A stretch of DNA of 64,000 nt, from assembly GCA_029216955.1 (NCBI GenBank), contig JANAVB010016200.1:849675-913674 (forward strand), in the 5' to 3' direction. Made by a program: the position numbers and the translations under genes. Positions 18,302 to 32,472 of this stretch are shown here, piece by piece; position 1 is the first letter of the stretch; each line of letters begins with the position of its first letter. The stretch comes from Iris pallida (lineage: Eukaryota; Streptophyta; Magnoliopsida; Asparagales; Iridaceae). Below the pieces are notes generated by a model, which made no database searches, was not told the origin of the DNA, and was given only the letters and a program-made list of their open reading frames with translations.

Positions 18302-20112
18302 TCCACCCACAAAATAAGTAGATGAATCATTTGGTATCCATTTCTTCAAGGATCCATTATGATTAGTCTTAGGAATCCAAATAAGTAAATTATTGTCAAC
18401 AAGCTTTCTAGCTCTATAATATGGTGATATGTGCCCGTGTGTACCACAATATGTGCATGTGAGTTTTAAAAATGTGCTCTTTGTTTTTACGTTAACATTC
18501 TTCTATGTCTTTCTTGAAAACCTGTAAGTGAAAGCATGATTATGAGAATTGTGTTGCTTAGGTGCTTTCTTTGGTTTAGTCCTTTGTGATGTATGCTTGA
18601 CGTTACCTTAGGCCATGTAACAGGGATGTCCTGTTTGCCTAACTTGATCTCTAACTTTTTAGAGATTGCACAAGTCTTATCATATCTAGCAGTCATATCT
18701 ATGAGTCTTTGTTCAGTAACTAAGTGCCTCTTCTTCTCTATATCATAAAGTTCTTACACCTTGACATAGGCTCTTTCTTTCTTCTTAATAGTAAGGATAG
18801 CCTCATGATAGTCTACTTTAAGCTTGGCTATCTCTCATGTATTACCGGTCGTAGATGTCTCTCTAATGTCTTCAATAAGATTAGACAGTCTAGCTACTTT
18901 GGTTGTGTGTACCTTAATCTCTTTACGAGATTGCCTGTACTTGTACTTGTCCAACACATTTATGTGTTCTTCAAGTAGTTCTCTAAAGGCAGTTCTAGTT
19001 CATCGAAAGTAAAATCATCGTACAGAGTGTTATCGGATACCTTCTTAAATGCCATCAGACAGACATTTGCACTGCTGCTGGGTCTGTCTTCCTCCTTTGA
19101 CTCACTGGCCTCACTTTCGTGCCAAATGCTTATATTGGTGTACTTTCGATCGGTTATAGCTTTTCTGCTCGATCTTGATCGATCATATGGACTGCACTTC
19201 TTTGACAGTGTACAGTCCTTCTTTATGTGCCCTGACTTCTTACATCCGAAGCATATTATTTCTTCTTCGTTGCTCTCGTGGATGTCCTTCTTCATTTGAT
19301 TTTATTCTCAAACTTTAAGAACTTTCTAAAGTTTTTCACTAGCAGGGTCTGTTCATCACTATCAGATGATTCTTCGTCAGAGTCATTGCATGAGACTCTT
19401 CTGGCTTGTGCTTTGAAAGAAATAGATTTTTCCTTGGGAGTTGCTTCATCAAAATTTTGCAAGTCCAGCTCATGGGTCATGAGCTTGCCCATAAGTGTCA
19501 CCAAAGTCATCATGGTGAGGTCGTTTCCTTCTATGATTATAGTAGCCTTCAGGTTCCAATTTTTGGTTAAAGCCCGTAGCCCCTTCCTGATCTTCTCGTG
19601 ATTGTTGTTATCCTTACTAAGAGATTGTAAATGATTAGTAATATCAAGAAAACAAGTAAACATCTGTGTAATTGACTCACCAGGTTTCATCTTGAAAGAT
19701 TCATATTCTGTGTTAGTCTACTACTTTTGGATTCCTTCACTTGGAAAGTTCCTTCATGAGTTACCTTAAGAAGTCTCCAAATTTTATTAGACATACTACA
19801 GGTTGATACAAGATTGAACTCGGTTTTGTCAATTGCACAAAATAGTGCACTGATGGCTCATGCATCTAGACTATCCTATGTCTTTTCATGCTCCGTGTAT
19901 TTGACGCGTGGCTTGTCTACAAGTACACCATTAATTACTGTTCTAGGCGATTTCTTATAATCGTCTATTACTATCGACCAAAGATCGAAGTCCAGTGATT
20001 TGAGAAAGAAACTCATCTGTGTTTTCCAATAGGTATAATTCCTTCCATCAAATAGTGCGTATCTATTTATGGATTACCCTTCACAATTGAATATAGATTT
20101 AACAGCTGTCAT
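18302..20112 (-). pseudogene. SIRE-like copia gag
   Basis: Minus-strand Gag of the element whose protease lies at 1-375. The first Met is at 20112, then an N-terminal segment containing ALFDGRNYTYWKTQM, the copia Gag (UBN2-type) core with MKPGESITQMFTCFLDITNH (19690-19292), and a zinc knuckle CFGCKKSGHIKKDC near 19210-19250. An acidic stretch follows (SEASESKEED), then a helical tail and a STYFVGGP segment just before the element A insertion point. Stops and frameshifts occur throughout. The order, the acidic block after the knuckle and the FDELELP segment resemble SIRE/Maximus Gag proteins. Confidence 0.8.
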
Positions 20113-20155
20113 AGATATATATACTCTCTAGATTGGTTATGTATATGTATAACCT

Positions 20156-20167
20156 ACTCTGATACCA
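20156..20167 (-). promoter_or_regulatory. Primer-binding site of the SIRE-like copia
   Basis: Minus strand TGGTATCAGAGT, two bases after the LTR end at 20170. It matches the classic initiator-tRNA-Met PBS used by plant copia elements. Confidence 0.85.
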
Positions 20168-20169
20168 AT

Positions 20170-20906
20170 TGTAGGTCTGTTCAGCACCTCTAGAGGGGGT
20201 GAATAGAGTGTGTGCGTGTGCAGCGGAGATAATCACCAATTAAAAATTTAAGAAGCTATATATTATGGAAGATAAAAGAAGGTAAATAAAATATGGTAAA
20301 GTAAGAGTCAAGAATTCAAAATCAGTGACATAGCGATGTAGAATAGTTTTTCTCTTAGAGGACTAGTCCAGTCTCAAGTACTCTTGTTCGTTGTTAATTC
20401 ACTATGGAACAAGCTAATTGAGAGCTTCTAGTCTCTTACAATACTGTGCTTGGTGACGAGCGTACGACCGACTCCACAACTTGATTTTAAAAACTGGAAC
20501 ATTTTTTGAATGACGCCTCTGATATAACTTTTAAATACCAAAACTCTAGATTGAACAGAACTTGTACTGGCTTTGGCTAAGAATGGTATACGCTTGATTT
20601 GAAAGCTTTGGATCGTTGAAAACACTAAAGAAATAGATAGAGAAGAGAATGAATGAGTGATTGAAATCGTGAAAATCTTTCTATATTTATAGTTTTTTTC
20701 ATACCAAATTTGGGCTGAGTTAGGGCTGAGTTCTGATGCATGAATTCCACATACGAACGTTGTAGGCAAATTTGGTGAAACTAAATTTTGAAATACCTTG
20801 ACCGGACTCGGGCCGAGTTCTAGCCGAGTTCGTCCTGAGTTCTGTCAAGGTCAAAACTGTTTGGTTTGGGCCAGTTTGTATTGGGTTTTGGGCTCTTTGG
20901 ATAGTG
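20170..20906 (-). repeat. SIRE-like copia 5' LTR (interrupted by element B)
   Basis: Read on the minus strand, the LTR ends ...CCTACA at 20170 just before the PBS. A minus-strand TATA box (TATAAATA) sits at 20684-20691. Element B with its TAGTG duplication cuts in at 20907, so the start of this LTR should lie beyond 39596; a TGTTGATC sequence starting at about 39676 on the minus strand is a candidate but unproven start. A second, truncated copy of this LTR family is at 54993-55324. Confidence 0.7.
20902..20906. repeat. Target-site duplication TAGTG, left copy (element B)
   Basis: TAGTG directly precedes the LTR start TGTCATGCCCC and recurs at 39592-39596 directly after the right LTR. Confidence 0.9.
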
Positions 20907-23367
20907 TGTCATGCCCCGCTTCTATAGGAGCGATCGTCCTCGCTAAGGCATGATGTCGTACGAGCCTAGGTTGCGCTCGTGCAAGTTGGGTTCCATAACG
21001 GCCAATTACAATGGCTTGCGACGGGGTCGTCACACAGAAGTCCCAAGCAGAAATATTGAATAAAAAAGGCAACACAAGCATTGAACAAAATCATAGTCTT
21101 TATTGATATAGAAATAAATATTACAATGTGGCACGTGGTCAAGATTTACATGTCTCTCAAGCTCACTTTTCTCTTAAATTATAAGTCACTCTGCTCTCTC
21201 TCTTTCATCAATACAAGCTTCAAGGTTGCAACTTGCGGATCCTTCAGATGGGCGATGTCCATACATTATGTCCCGTATAAGTCCAGGCTCCATGCGGCCG
21301 TATGCCTCAAAATGCTAAAGAACTCCGTGCCTCGACGCATCCAAGCGAGCTCCGCGCCAACGAGCTTCTAACTGAGCATGCACATAAAATTGTGTGGGTG
21401 TCAGTACTCATGAACTGTACTGGTGGAGTGAGATTCTCGCCCACCCATACAAAATTGACACGTTCATTTTCTTTGTGCAACATAATCCCTTTATGATTGT
21501 CTTTCTATTTTTTTAGCTTATGATTGATTTTAGGACATAGACGCCTGGCCTATTTGTGTCGATAGACCATCATCGAGCTATCGCACTGATAACTTTATTA
21601 TCCTTGCCTCCAGACCATTCTTGTGCCAACACATCAGAGTGTCAACTCGTGCTTGTCTTTTCGATTCATACCTTGGCATGCAACAATTTTTTTATGTCAA
21701 CGACTTAATCCGTTTTTAAACATTCGAGGCCATGCCTCACAATTCAACGTGACATGACCAACTTGTCCTACGACCCTTCCTGACTTAACTCGAGACGACT
21801 CAATAATGATGCCACATTCATGCAGAAGCACGTGTCCTTGCTATAGCCAAATCTTAGGCTCCAGAATGGTGTTGCAACCGTGAATACCCTACCCATGACG
21901 ATACATTGCTGGCACGTATCGATTCCTGGCTGGCGTTTGCTATAACTCATTCCTCTCGTGCCGATTTATTGCTGGCACGCGCCGATTATGGCTGGCATTG
22001 ACGAACTACACCTTGTTAACTCAACTCGTGCCGTGCTTGAACTATCTTGAACTATCTTTGAATCGAACGACACCATGCATACGGATTGCCATTTAGCACA
22101 CCAACTTATCTATATGAAAGATCACGGCACCCCAGGCCTACTTAGACATGTAGTCTGGCATAGACAAGAAGTCCAGCACGGGTAACGAGCCCCATCGAAG
22201 GCCTTGAATCGCCTGAGCGGTACAATCTAGCTCAACTACCTTGCTCCCCTCCTAGGTCGATGCGGTCCTGTGGCCCCAGGTTTTCGAATCGAGGGTGCGA
22301 AACCTTATCGACAAGTTGTCTAATGATCATGCACCTACGTAGACTTCTAGACTCAACGTAAATACCTGACCTAACCATCACAACTTACTTCCTTTTCTTC
22401 ACTTCTTTACTTTTCTATACTTCTTTTGTAGAGCCCAAACCAGCGTTGCCTCGGCGACTGACCTACAGTCCCGACATATTTCTCTTCGACGACTAGCCTA
22501 CAGTCCCGACTTAACTTCCAGTGTTTCCATACTCTTATAGACTCGACTTACGAATGACTAATTCATAGCCTTCCAGCATAACTTTGAACATAACGAGTTT
22601 TGTATGTGCCATAGACCGTGGCACACTTATCTTTGAACCAACCGTGACTCGTGCCTTAACCCAACTTTTGTTTTATATGACAATACTGCCCAAATCATAC
22701 TTTATATGACGAGCCTTGAGATCGTGGGACTATGTGACTTGACAACCGCAGAAAGCGTAGGATAGTGCTTATAACGACTTCGATAAGCTGATATAACTTT
22801 TGCCTAACTCAATCCTGCAACAACTTAACCGTTGGGACGAGCAAAACCTATGCCAAGCCTTGCATCGTAGAAATATGCAATAAGACTTAAGGGACACTTT
22901 GGCTATGCCAAGTATCGAATGATGGGACCGTGCATGCTTTATCAAGCATTTATTCGTGCGATGCCTATGACTTAGGCTAAGTTCATAACTTTGTGGTAAC
23001 TTAAAACAAACTTTTCTTCTCTCAAGCCACGGGATGAAGGATCGAGTGTCATTTTGAAAGCACGCTAAGCAACACTTCTAAGCCGACCGTGGGACCTTTT
23101 CATGTTCTAACTCAATTCGACCCAAACTTGAGATTATTCTCTTAGCTATGTGGATTTGCCTCTTTTATTATCAAGCCTACTTGTGCATTTGAAAACTTTT
23201 ATTTTATTAGTGGGAAGGCCAAGCCGAGACAAGTTCACCGAAGCCACCCACCCAAGCGAGGAGTCGTCTCGACCGAGCGGGTCTTCGAGCAGCCGTTGCA
23301 TGGCCAAGTCCGAACGTCATTGGCATTTCGATTCCTCTGATTGAGCTGAGCGGGACGGAGCATTACA
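20907..23367 (-). repeat. Element B left (3') LTR
   Basis: 2,461 bp from TGTCATGCCCC to ...CATTACA, TG/CA on both strands. It is closely similar to the right LTR over its whole length, which fixes both borders. The many small ORFs inside are not conserved in a coding-like way between the two LTRs. Confidence 0.88.
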
Positions 23368-25997
23368 TTATACACCACTCAGAAAAAGTTTCGTCTTCGA
23401 AACTTACTGAGTACACTTATTGACTTATAACTCGATTCAATATTCAATGACTCTCGCATACTCTTCTCCTTAACCAATCTATGAAACCTGACTTGCATCA
23501 ATGCCTCAATCAATATTTAAGTTTATTTCAAGACCAACAATTACACTACCATTAATCTTTTGCTTGAAATACGATTTTAAAATCCTCGATACCGTTCAGT
23601 TCCTTCAGTCTCACTCGGGTTTAATGTATCACTTAGTTGGATCATGCACATATTCCAGGCATCCCTAAAATATATGTATTTCAGCCAAGCCCTGTGATAG
23701 AGAATCTGTTATTTTTACTCAATTCAGATCGTGCACATATTCAGGTGTCCCTAAAATATATGCATTTCAGCCGAGCCTCGTGAGTGGGGTTTCCATATTC
23801 TTAGATCATTCTATCCATCAATACCAATCCTATCAATCCTCAAGATCAATCATACCGATACTAACTCTCGAGACAGGGACATCTTGCCTAACCGCTAGGC
23901 CATCTCTCTAGTCTAAAGTCATATGTCAGTATTGGAATCATAGTTTCCAAACAATAATATCAACACTGACCCCAATCCTAAGGTCAAACCAAAGTTGATA
24001 ATATGGATTTTCTACCCAAGCTCGCATCACTCCGATTTTTAAACTTTAAGCATAGATTCCTCCTATTCGTACTTGCAACACTTAGTCTAAGGGGTCCGAG
24101 TCATTCAGCAAAGCCATCCTATCGTAAGTTCACTCAACCAATTCCTCGACATATCAATATCGCTCGTCTAACAAGCAATTTGTGTAGTATATCTCTTTGA
24201 ACACATTCGATATAATCCACCTATCCATCTTTTCCAAGTCAAACATGATACCACACGATTTGTCATTAAACGATAATCCTTATTCCATATTCCCTAAGTC
24301 ACATATCACAATTCACGTATTCGATCACAAGGTCGTCTAGCATAATAATATGTCACGTCCCAATCTCACGTAAGTCTAATTATCTACGATGGACATGAAA
24401 TCACCATGCCAATACATCCGCAGGATAATCATTGTCATCGGACCGTAACTCTTACATTGAGTCTAGACTAATTCATTCTCGATACGCAGATTGGATCTAC
24501 TCAATCCTCAAGTTTACTTAATCATCAATCACAAGTCCGACCAATCATTGAATTCACCTTTGCATCAAACCACAAGTCGAAGCAATCCAAATTGCCACGC
24601 CCTGATCATCCGAGTCGGTCATTCCCGTGACATAAATCACCATGTCAGCGCCCACGTGGAACGATTGCCCTAAATTTGACGTGACGCATGTGCGAGGCTG
24701 GAGTTGCGCTCGTGCAAGACAAGATCGTCGATGTTGTGGTTGTCATCGAAGAAATTAAGACACGATCATTTTCATCCAAGCATTCATTTCAATCAAAATC
24801 TCAAATATAACATCTATCAAAACAATAACACTTTACACGATCGTTATTTCCCGAATTAGAGTACCCCTGAGTTATTTTATATCGATCTTTGGTACTCCTC
24901 AATACCATCGATGATATACGTAACCTGAGGATCTTCATTTGTAATAAATTTTGAGTTGTGTAACTGATGCTATCATCCGAATTGGATATACCACAATGTC
25001 TTCAATATTCATAATCAAATTCGATCATTATCTCTCGATCTAGTTATATGACCAATTCGTTCAAAACCTATAGTAACATATGTTCATTCGTCTATCTTAA
25101 GTCTTCAAGCAACATATGTATCGATCTATACTAACTCAAATTGTCGAGCAACATCTATTCCAATCCTTAGAGTCATTCTTAAATATTCGAGTCATTTCCA
25201 TGCACGCTATCATCCAATCGTGCTAACTTTTCATATACGATTCATATTGATTTCCTCGATTGAGTCATCCATTTGTACATCTTAACTTTACCTCGATTCA
25301 GTTTTACCTACTCAATCATTTTTGTATTTCGTACTCGACAAAATCCCAATCTTGTGCATGTCGTTTCTAATTCGTTCAAATCAATTTTATGCTAGCTATT
25401 AAGTCATGACTAACTTTGAAACACTCTTTCTAAGGCTTTGCGTACTCGTCGCTTGCTGATAGACTCGTTGGCACCCCATATCCTCAATCGATTGACATCC
25501 CGAGGCTATTCCATACACCACTCAGGGATAAAGTCATTCAACAAATACTCGAAACAAGTTTTGAATCTCGATTACTTCTAATCTCCGTTCGAATTCCTCA
25601 GAATCCAAGCACGCTCATATATATCGCATCGACGATAACATCTCTGATGGCACCCCTATTGATAGCCATCCCGTATTCTATAAGTCAAGTCAATTTCGAT
25701 CCCGTTTGATACAATTCGAGTTTCACACAACTTTTTCTAAGGTCGACAATTCTTGGTGTATATGCCCAGCCCGACTTAGCAAACCGTGCCTATTTGAAAT
25801 TGACTTTGTTTAACCAAATTTTTTTCGTACAATTTTGCAAAAATATTTAAACTTATTATACGGACAACCCGTGGGACATTTGAGAGAGAGAGCACCAATG
25901 AAATTGATCGCGAAACATCAGAGTTTGTGGAACATCATCGATGTTAAAGAATTTAATCGAAAGTCCAAGGATGTAAAGCCGTGCTCTGATATTATTA
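23368..25997. other. Element B internal region, non-coding
   Basis: No ORF longer than about 70 codons and no retroelement protein motif in any frame. A segment starting GTGCACATATTCAGG-like at 23641 repeats about 86 bp later (near 23729). The CCATACACCACTCAGGGATA-like segment near 25510 echoes the sequence beside the left LTR. Composition is AT-rich and uniform. Confidence 0.7.
25980..25993 (-). promoter_or_regulatory. Probable primer-binding site of element B
   Basis: On the minus strand, ATATCAGAGCACGG begins a few bases after the LTR end ...GGCATGACA. It resembles the initiator-tRNA-Met PBS (TGGTATCAGAGC) but lacks the leading TGG. Confidence 0.55.
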
Positions 25998-26491
25998 TGT
26001 CATGCCCCGCTCCCGTAGGAGCGATCGGCCTCGCTAAGGCGTAATGTCGTACGAGCCTAGGTTGCGCTCGTGCAAGGCGGATTTCATAACGGCCGATTAC
26101 AGCGGCTTGCGACGGGGTCGTCGCACAGAAGTCCCAAGTAGAAACATTGAATGAAAAAGGTAACACAAGCATTGAACAAAATTAGAGTCTTTTTTTATAT
26201 AGAACAAAGATTACAATATGGCACGTGGCCAAGATTTACATGTCTCTCAAGCTTACTTTTCTCTCAAATTATAAGTCACTCTGCTCTCTCTCATTTCCCA
26301 ATACAAGCTTCAAGGCTGCAACTTGCGGATGATTCAGATAAGCGATGTCTACACATTATATCTCGTATATGTCCAGGCTCAATACGGCCGTACGCCTCGA
26401 AATGCCAAGGAACTCCGTGCCTCGACGCATCCAAGCGAGCTCCGCGCCAACGAGCTTCTACTTGAGCCTGCACATAAATACTGTGTGGGTG
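25998..26491 (-). repeat. Element B right LTR, first part
   Basis: Matches 20907-21398. It stops at GGGTG (26487-26491), which is the target duplication of element C, and resumes at 37635. Confidence 0.88.
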
Positions 26492-29065
26492 TGTAACGCC
26501 CCAGTCCCAAAATACGTAGGACCAAGTACGTGAACTTGCCAGTTGCACATATATGAAGAATACTCCAATATATGGAATCCTCACATATGCACATAAGCTG
26601 TAAATAAAATAACCACAGGCCAGAAATATATAATCTAATCTCATCACAGCTTAACACAGAGGATAATAGAGTCCAAATAAATGAATAAGAGTATCAAAAG
26701 ATAGCCGAGTGAACATGCTCACTCCAAACAGCTATGAAGAATAGTCTCATAAGATCGGAGTCCAACCTCCGCAAAATAGAAAGAAAAGAGATGTAAAAAT
26801 AATGTCCACTAATGTCTTAAATAAAGAATAGAGTATAAATCAGTAGGGGCTGCCTCGTCATCAATGTAGGATAGCTCCAACGCCGCTCCATACTCCTGTA
26901 GAAAATCGTCTAAACCTGGAGAGATAATCAGGTCCTCAGAGGGACATAGCAAGATACAAGAAAAACACCATGCCATATAAACTGTGATAATATAATAAGA
27001 GAAAAAGGTATACATGCAATCGGGCTCCTGACCATTCTACTGTGAATATGCAGTTAAGATACAATCCTTCGACGCATGAGCCCTGGCTGTAAATGGGATC
27101 GGCATAGTTCCCATAGAGGGCACCAGGGGCCAACGTCCATAACGCTATGGAAGCGTCAGAGGGCACCATGTGCAAGGGCTACGTCTATAACGCTCTGGGA
27201 AACGTCAGAGGGCGCCTGGAGCCTGCGTCTCCAGAGGAGCGCACAGGTAATCAGGGAAGTGCAAAGATGCCCATACGTCAGGTATTGTTCTCTCCACCTA
27301 ATGCCTAGTATCATCATCTCCATGACTGATATGAACCTCTAGTAACCGCCAAGTCTTCTAACATGAAATTCTATTGGCAGTTACTCCTATCCGTCGCACG
27401 CTCCATACGTATCGGTGGCCAGCCGAGTACGCGGGTACGTATCCTACATGTGACTCAAAACACGTGGTAAGCAAGTGTCAAGGCCGTATGAGATATACCA
27501 ATACCTCATCATCAATGGGAGGTCACTAGACTAAGTCAATGTAAGAGAAATAAATAAAGCATGAAAAACGACCGATAGAGTCGCTTGCACCCAAGTGTGA
27601 CTTGGATGCACAGTTTAAATATCAAGAAATAAGAAATGCTAAAAATAAGAATATAATAATCACATAGTAGGGTGGCAAGGTATCTTGCCTGATGGTGCAA
27701 AGTGGCAAGTCCAGGTAATCACAATGTCAGCCAAGAAATGTCACAATCTCTAAACAACTTCGGACGCTAAAACAAACATCAAAAATGCACTCGGTGTAAA
27801 AGATATACCTAGGAAATGCCTGTCCAAAAGTCTAATTCTGGAACAAAGACAAAATCATAATTCTGGGTCAAAATGATGTCTGCCGTTGGACCCGCTTTGT
27901 ACCGAAATGCGTGCCAAATTCTATAGTCTCTAAAGTCGTCAAACTACATGTCTACAGGTTTCGTTTGAGGACAAGAACTCAATGGTATGTTCAGTTTTGG
28001 ATTCCGATGAGCCGTGTACAAAATCGCCCGTTTGAGTGGGTCGCGGGCCCGCCAAAAAGGGTTCCGATTCGACCTTCTCAGAATCGAACCAAACTTGGCA
28101 CACAGGACCAAAATTTTGATCCGAACCTGTTGGCACAAGTTTCGTCTTGAATCGACGATTGTACACGAAGTTAGGGCAAAGTTTGTAAATTGACGATACG
28201 GGCGTATCTCGACAGATACAGACTGATTTCGTCGCGCACACACGACGAAACTGAGTTCCGTCAGTTCCCACACGTCGACAACGTCCATACGCGCCTTTCG
28301 ATGCGTATAGTGTGCGACCATGTCGCCCAGTTTTTCGGGGAGCATGCCATATCGGACAAAATTCAGAAAATTAATATAAATTAACACAGATTTTTCCTCA
28401 ACTTCAACATCAATTTACTTTTTACACGTTAATCAAAACGATGATCCAGAAGATGCGTTATGATCTCGGTTATTTTGTCTTTTACTGTTTTCAATTAGCT
28501 TCTACAATTCTTTACTGCACAGCAAGAAAATTGGCCGACAAGTTGTCATTTTACAATAATTTTTAGTATTACAGAAAACAAGTTTTTCTTCAACTTCGTC
28601 TCGATTTTTCGAGCAAGTTGATGGGTTGTTTCGAAATCCACATCTCAAAGTGGGTCAAGTCTACTTTCCAAAAAATCTTACGGATTGAAAATTGGTGCTA
28701 CGAGTAAAAAGTTACGTCGTAGGGAAGTATGGTACCTTGAGTAGAAAAACTGCTCCGTGGGTGACGCGGGGCTGACTTCGGATGCTCCGTTCGTCGCGCA
28801 CAAGACTCCGTCGCTGGCGAAACGAACTCGTAGGCGAAGAGGGTAGGATCAGCCGCAACTTTCGTTTTAGAAGTTTAGGGTTTTGAGGTTTGTGGAAAAA
28901 GTTATATATATAACAAGTCGGGTCCACTCCTAATACTAATAGCATTTGGATTAATAAGTTCTCACAGGTTTGGGTGCTGGTGCATATACGCGCGCGCGGG
29001 GGGGCTCCTTTTTGCTACAGTGGATTTTTTTTGGGGGGGGGGGGCGCCCACTTAAGTGGGTTGCC

Positions 29066-29166
<101 letters not shown>

Positions 29167-29289
29167 CTTTTAACTTCTTTAAACGTTTACATTAGCACTT
29201 AAGTACAATTGGCTCAGCCATGGCCGCCCTTTGTTAGGGTGTGGCCGGCCCCACTCTTTTTTTTTCTTTTTTTTAAAACAATTACATAT

Positions 29290-29413
<124 letters not shown>

Positions 29414-30063
29414 GCTAGCAAAATTATCTCAAAAATTTTCGATAAATTCCTAAAAATCCTAGATTTAATTATATTCCTTATTTAATAGAAATACGCAGAT
29501 GCACACATATAATAATATATATATACACACATACATTAATTATACTAATAAACTAGTAGCATATAAATCCATAACTAATGAAATACATAACAAAAAATTA
29601 ATTAAATTATAAAAACCAAATATAAATTATGGGAGTTTACATCCTACCGAACTTAAAGAAAATTTCGTCCTCAAAATGAAACTAAGGTAGGGGGGTCGAA
29701 TGTATTGCAAGAATGAACTATTAAGGACTAACATGGGCAAGGATTACCTTGGTTGTCGAACAAATATGGGTAATGATTTCAAATGTCGTACTCACGCTCC
29801 CAAGTAGACTCCCCTGGCGAGTGATGCTTCCATGCCACGTGAACCAATAGAATAGATTGATTCCGCAACGCCTTCACTCGACGATCAAGAATGCCTACTG
29901 GTTGCTCTTCGTACGACAAGCTCGGTCTAACTGTGATCTCGAAGTGATCAAGCACATGATTGCTGTCCGCTACGTACCTCCTTAGCTGAGATACATGGAA
30001 TACGTCATGCACTCCCTCTAGTGACGGTGGCAAGGCCAATCTATAGGCAACCTCTCCAACACG

Positions 30064-30567
30064 TTACCAAACATCGAAAGGCCCGATGTACCTTGGACTC
30101 AACTTGCCACGTCCTCCGAATCGAATCGTGCCTCTAGTGGGGGATATCTTCAAGAACACATGGTCACCCTCTTTGAACTCTAAGGGTCGACGGCGATTAT
30201 CTGTCCACTGCTTCTGACGATCCTGCGCTGCTTGCATGTGGCCTTGAATTTTCTTCACTGTCTCTACTGTGCTCAAGACTAACTCGGGACCCAATAGCTG
30301 TCGCTCTCCTATGTCGCTCCAACAAACAGGAGACCGACACTTTCTACCATACAATGCTTCAAATAGAGCCATCTGAATGCTCGCTTGATAGCTATTGTTG
30401 TAGAAAAACTCAACAAGATGAAGATGGTCCTCCCATGAACCACCAAAGTCAAGCATACACGCTCTCAACATATCCTCTAGTATCTGAATAGTACACTCCG
30501 ACTGGCCGTCTGTCTGAGGATGGTATGCCGTGCTAAACTTCAATCGGGTGCCCAAAATCTCTTGCAT
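30064..30567 (-). CDS. Element C integrase core and C-terminal segment
   Basis: Begins inside the core after a stop and includes the third catalytic position (YHPQTDGQSE). It continues to a GPF/Y-like region (KLSPRYIGPFDV). The following 30039-29779 frame carries the chromodomain-like end. All are in one frame with the RT segment. Confidence 0.8.
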   Translation of the reverse strand: MQEILGTRLKFSTAYHPQTDGQSECTIQILEDMLRACMLDFGGSWEDHLHLVEFFYNNSYQASIQMALFEALYGRKCRSPVCWSDIGERQLLGPELVLSTVETVKKIQGHMQAAQDRQKQWTDNRRRPLEFKEGDHVFLKISPTRGTIRFGGRGKLSPRYIGPFDVW

Positions 30568-30810
30568 GCTCCTCTAAAAATACGAGATAAATCTCGAATT
30601 GCGGTCCGACACAATACTAATAGGCACACCGTGTAATCTCACAATCTGCTCCATATACATCTCTGCTAATACCTCTGTCGACTGGCCCACTCTAAAAGGT
30701 AAGAAATGGGCTGACTTTGTAAGTCTATCAACAATCACCCATACTGCATCATGTCCCCTAGGACTTCGAGGAAAACCCGTGACGAAATCTATAGTGATGT
30801 GCTCCCACTT

Positions 30811-32382
30811 TCACTCGGGAATGGGTAGCGGCTGTAATAATCCGGCTGTCCTCTGGTGCTCCGCCTTCACTTGTTGACATACCAAACACTTGGCAACGAA
30901 ACGAGCTATTTCCCGCTTCATTCCGTACCACCAATAATACTGTCGTAAGTCACGGTACATCTTGGTTCCTCCGGGACGAATGGAGTATGTCGAACTGTGA
31001 GCCTTTGCCATAAGCTCCTGTCGTAGCTCTCCATTGGAAACATAAATGCGATCACCACATCGCAATGTCCCATCGGAATGGATTCTCAATCCCATCTGCT
31101 CTCCTGCTTCAGTCCTCTCTCTGAGCCGCCGAAATCTAGCATCATTGGGCAATGCTGCCTTGATGCGCTCTACCAATGATGATTGTACTTGGAGGTTGGC
31201 TAATACGCCATCTGCTCCAGGTAGTACTACCTCAATGCCAAGCTGCTCCAAGTCTCTAATCAACTCCTTCTGCGTAGTCAAAAAGTGTGCCATGGGCTTG
31301 CGGCTTAATGCGTCTGCCACGACATTCGCCTTGCCCGGATGATAATGAAGCTCGATCTCGTAATCCTTCATCAACTCCAACCAATGTTGCTGTCGCATAT
31401 TCAACTCTTTTTGTGTGAACACGTACTTGAGGCTCTTATGATCAGTGTAGATATCAACCTTCTCGCCGTACAAGTAGTTCCTCCATAGCTTCAAAGTAAA
31501 GATAACCGCTGTGAGCTCTAGATCGTGGGTCGGATAATTCTTCTCGTGCACTCTCAACTGTCGCGATGCATATGCTACTACACGATAGTGCTGCATCAAT
31601 ACGCATCCTAATCCTTTCCCGGATGCGTCGTTGTAGATCACAAATCCTTCCGGGCCCGATAGTAGTGTCAAGATCGGTGCTGTGGTCAATCGCTTCTTCA
31701 ACTCATCAAATGTGGCTTGACACTCGTCTGTCCATACAAACTCCTGATCCTTGCAAGTTAATCGAGTCATAGGCCCCGCTATTCGAGAGAAATCTTCCAT
31801 GAACCGTCGGTAGTAACCCGCAAGTCCGAGGAAACTTCTCACCTCAGAAGCTGATGTGGGAGCGGGCCATGATTCGACTGCTATGATTTTCTCAGGGTCT
31901 ACTGATATACCATCACCCGTAACAATATGACCAAAAAATGATACCTCCTTGAGAAAGAAATCACACTTGCTAAGCTTCGCAAAAAGTCGCTCATTTCTCA
32001 ACGTTCCCAAAACTATCCGTAGATGCTGCTCATGCTCATCTTGACTCTTGGAGTAAATCAAGATATCATCTATAAAGACTACTACAAATTTGTCCAAGTA
32101 CTGGTGAAAGATCTTGTTCATTAAATTTATGAAGACTGCGGGAGCATTGATCAAACCGAAAGGCATGACCAAGAACTCGTAGTGTCCATACCTTGATCGA
32201 AAAGCTGTCTTTACAATATCTTCCTTCCGAACCTTCAATTGGTGATAGCCCGATCGTAAGTCAATCTTGGAGAATACTTTTGCTCCACTCAATTGATCAA
32301 ATAGATCGTCTATACGCGGCAAGGGATACTTATTCTTCACCATCACTGCATTCAATGCTCTGTAGTCGATGCACATGCGCAC
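30811..32382 (-). CDS. Element C reverse transcriptase / RNase H / integrase zinc-binding segment
   Basis: 523 open codons. RT motifs are [45 protein letters not shown], and the catalytic box FIDD where the family usually has YIDD or FVDD. RNase H follows ([32 protein letters not shown]), then the integrase zinc-binding module. The stop at 30811 falls at the start of the integrase core. Confidence 0.85.
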   Translation of the reverse strand: MRMCIDYRALNAVMVKNKYPLPRIDDLFDQLSGAKVFSKIDLRSGYHQLKVRKEDIVKTAFRSRYGHYEFLVMPFGLINAPAVFINLMNKIFHQYLDKFVVVFIDDILIYSKSQDEHEQHLRIVLGTLRNERLFAKLSKCDFFLKEVSFFGHIVTGDGISVDPEKIIAVESWPAPTSASEVRSFLGLAGYYRRFMEDFSRIAGPMTRLTCKDQEFVWTDECQATFDELKKRLTTAPILTLLSGPEGFVIYNDASGKGLGCVLMQHYRVVAYASRQLRVHEKNYPTHDLELTAVIFTLKLWRNYLYGEKVDIYTDHKSLKYVFTQKELNMRQQHWLELMKDYEIELHYHPGKANVVADALSRKPMAHFLTTQKELIRDLEQLGIEVVLPGADGVLANLQVQSSLVERIKAALPNDARFRRLRERTEAGEQMGLRIHSDGTLRCGDRIYVSNGELRQELMAKAHSSTYSIRPGGTKMYRDLRQYYWWYGMKREIARFVAKCLVCQQVKAEHQRTAGLLQPLPIPE

Positions 32383-32472
32383 TGTCCCATCTTTTTTAGG
32401 TACAAAAAGAACGGGTGCTCCCCACGGTGACGCACTGGCACGAATAAAGCCTTTCTCTAATAAGTCATCAAT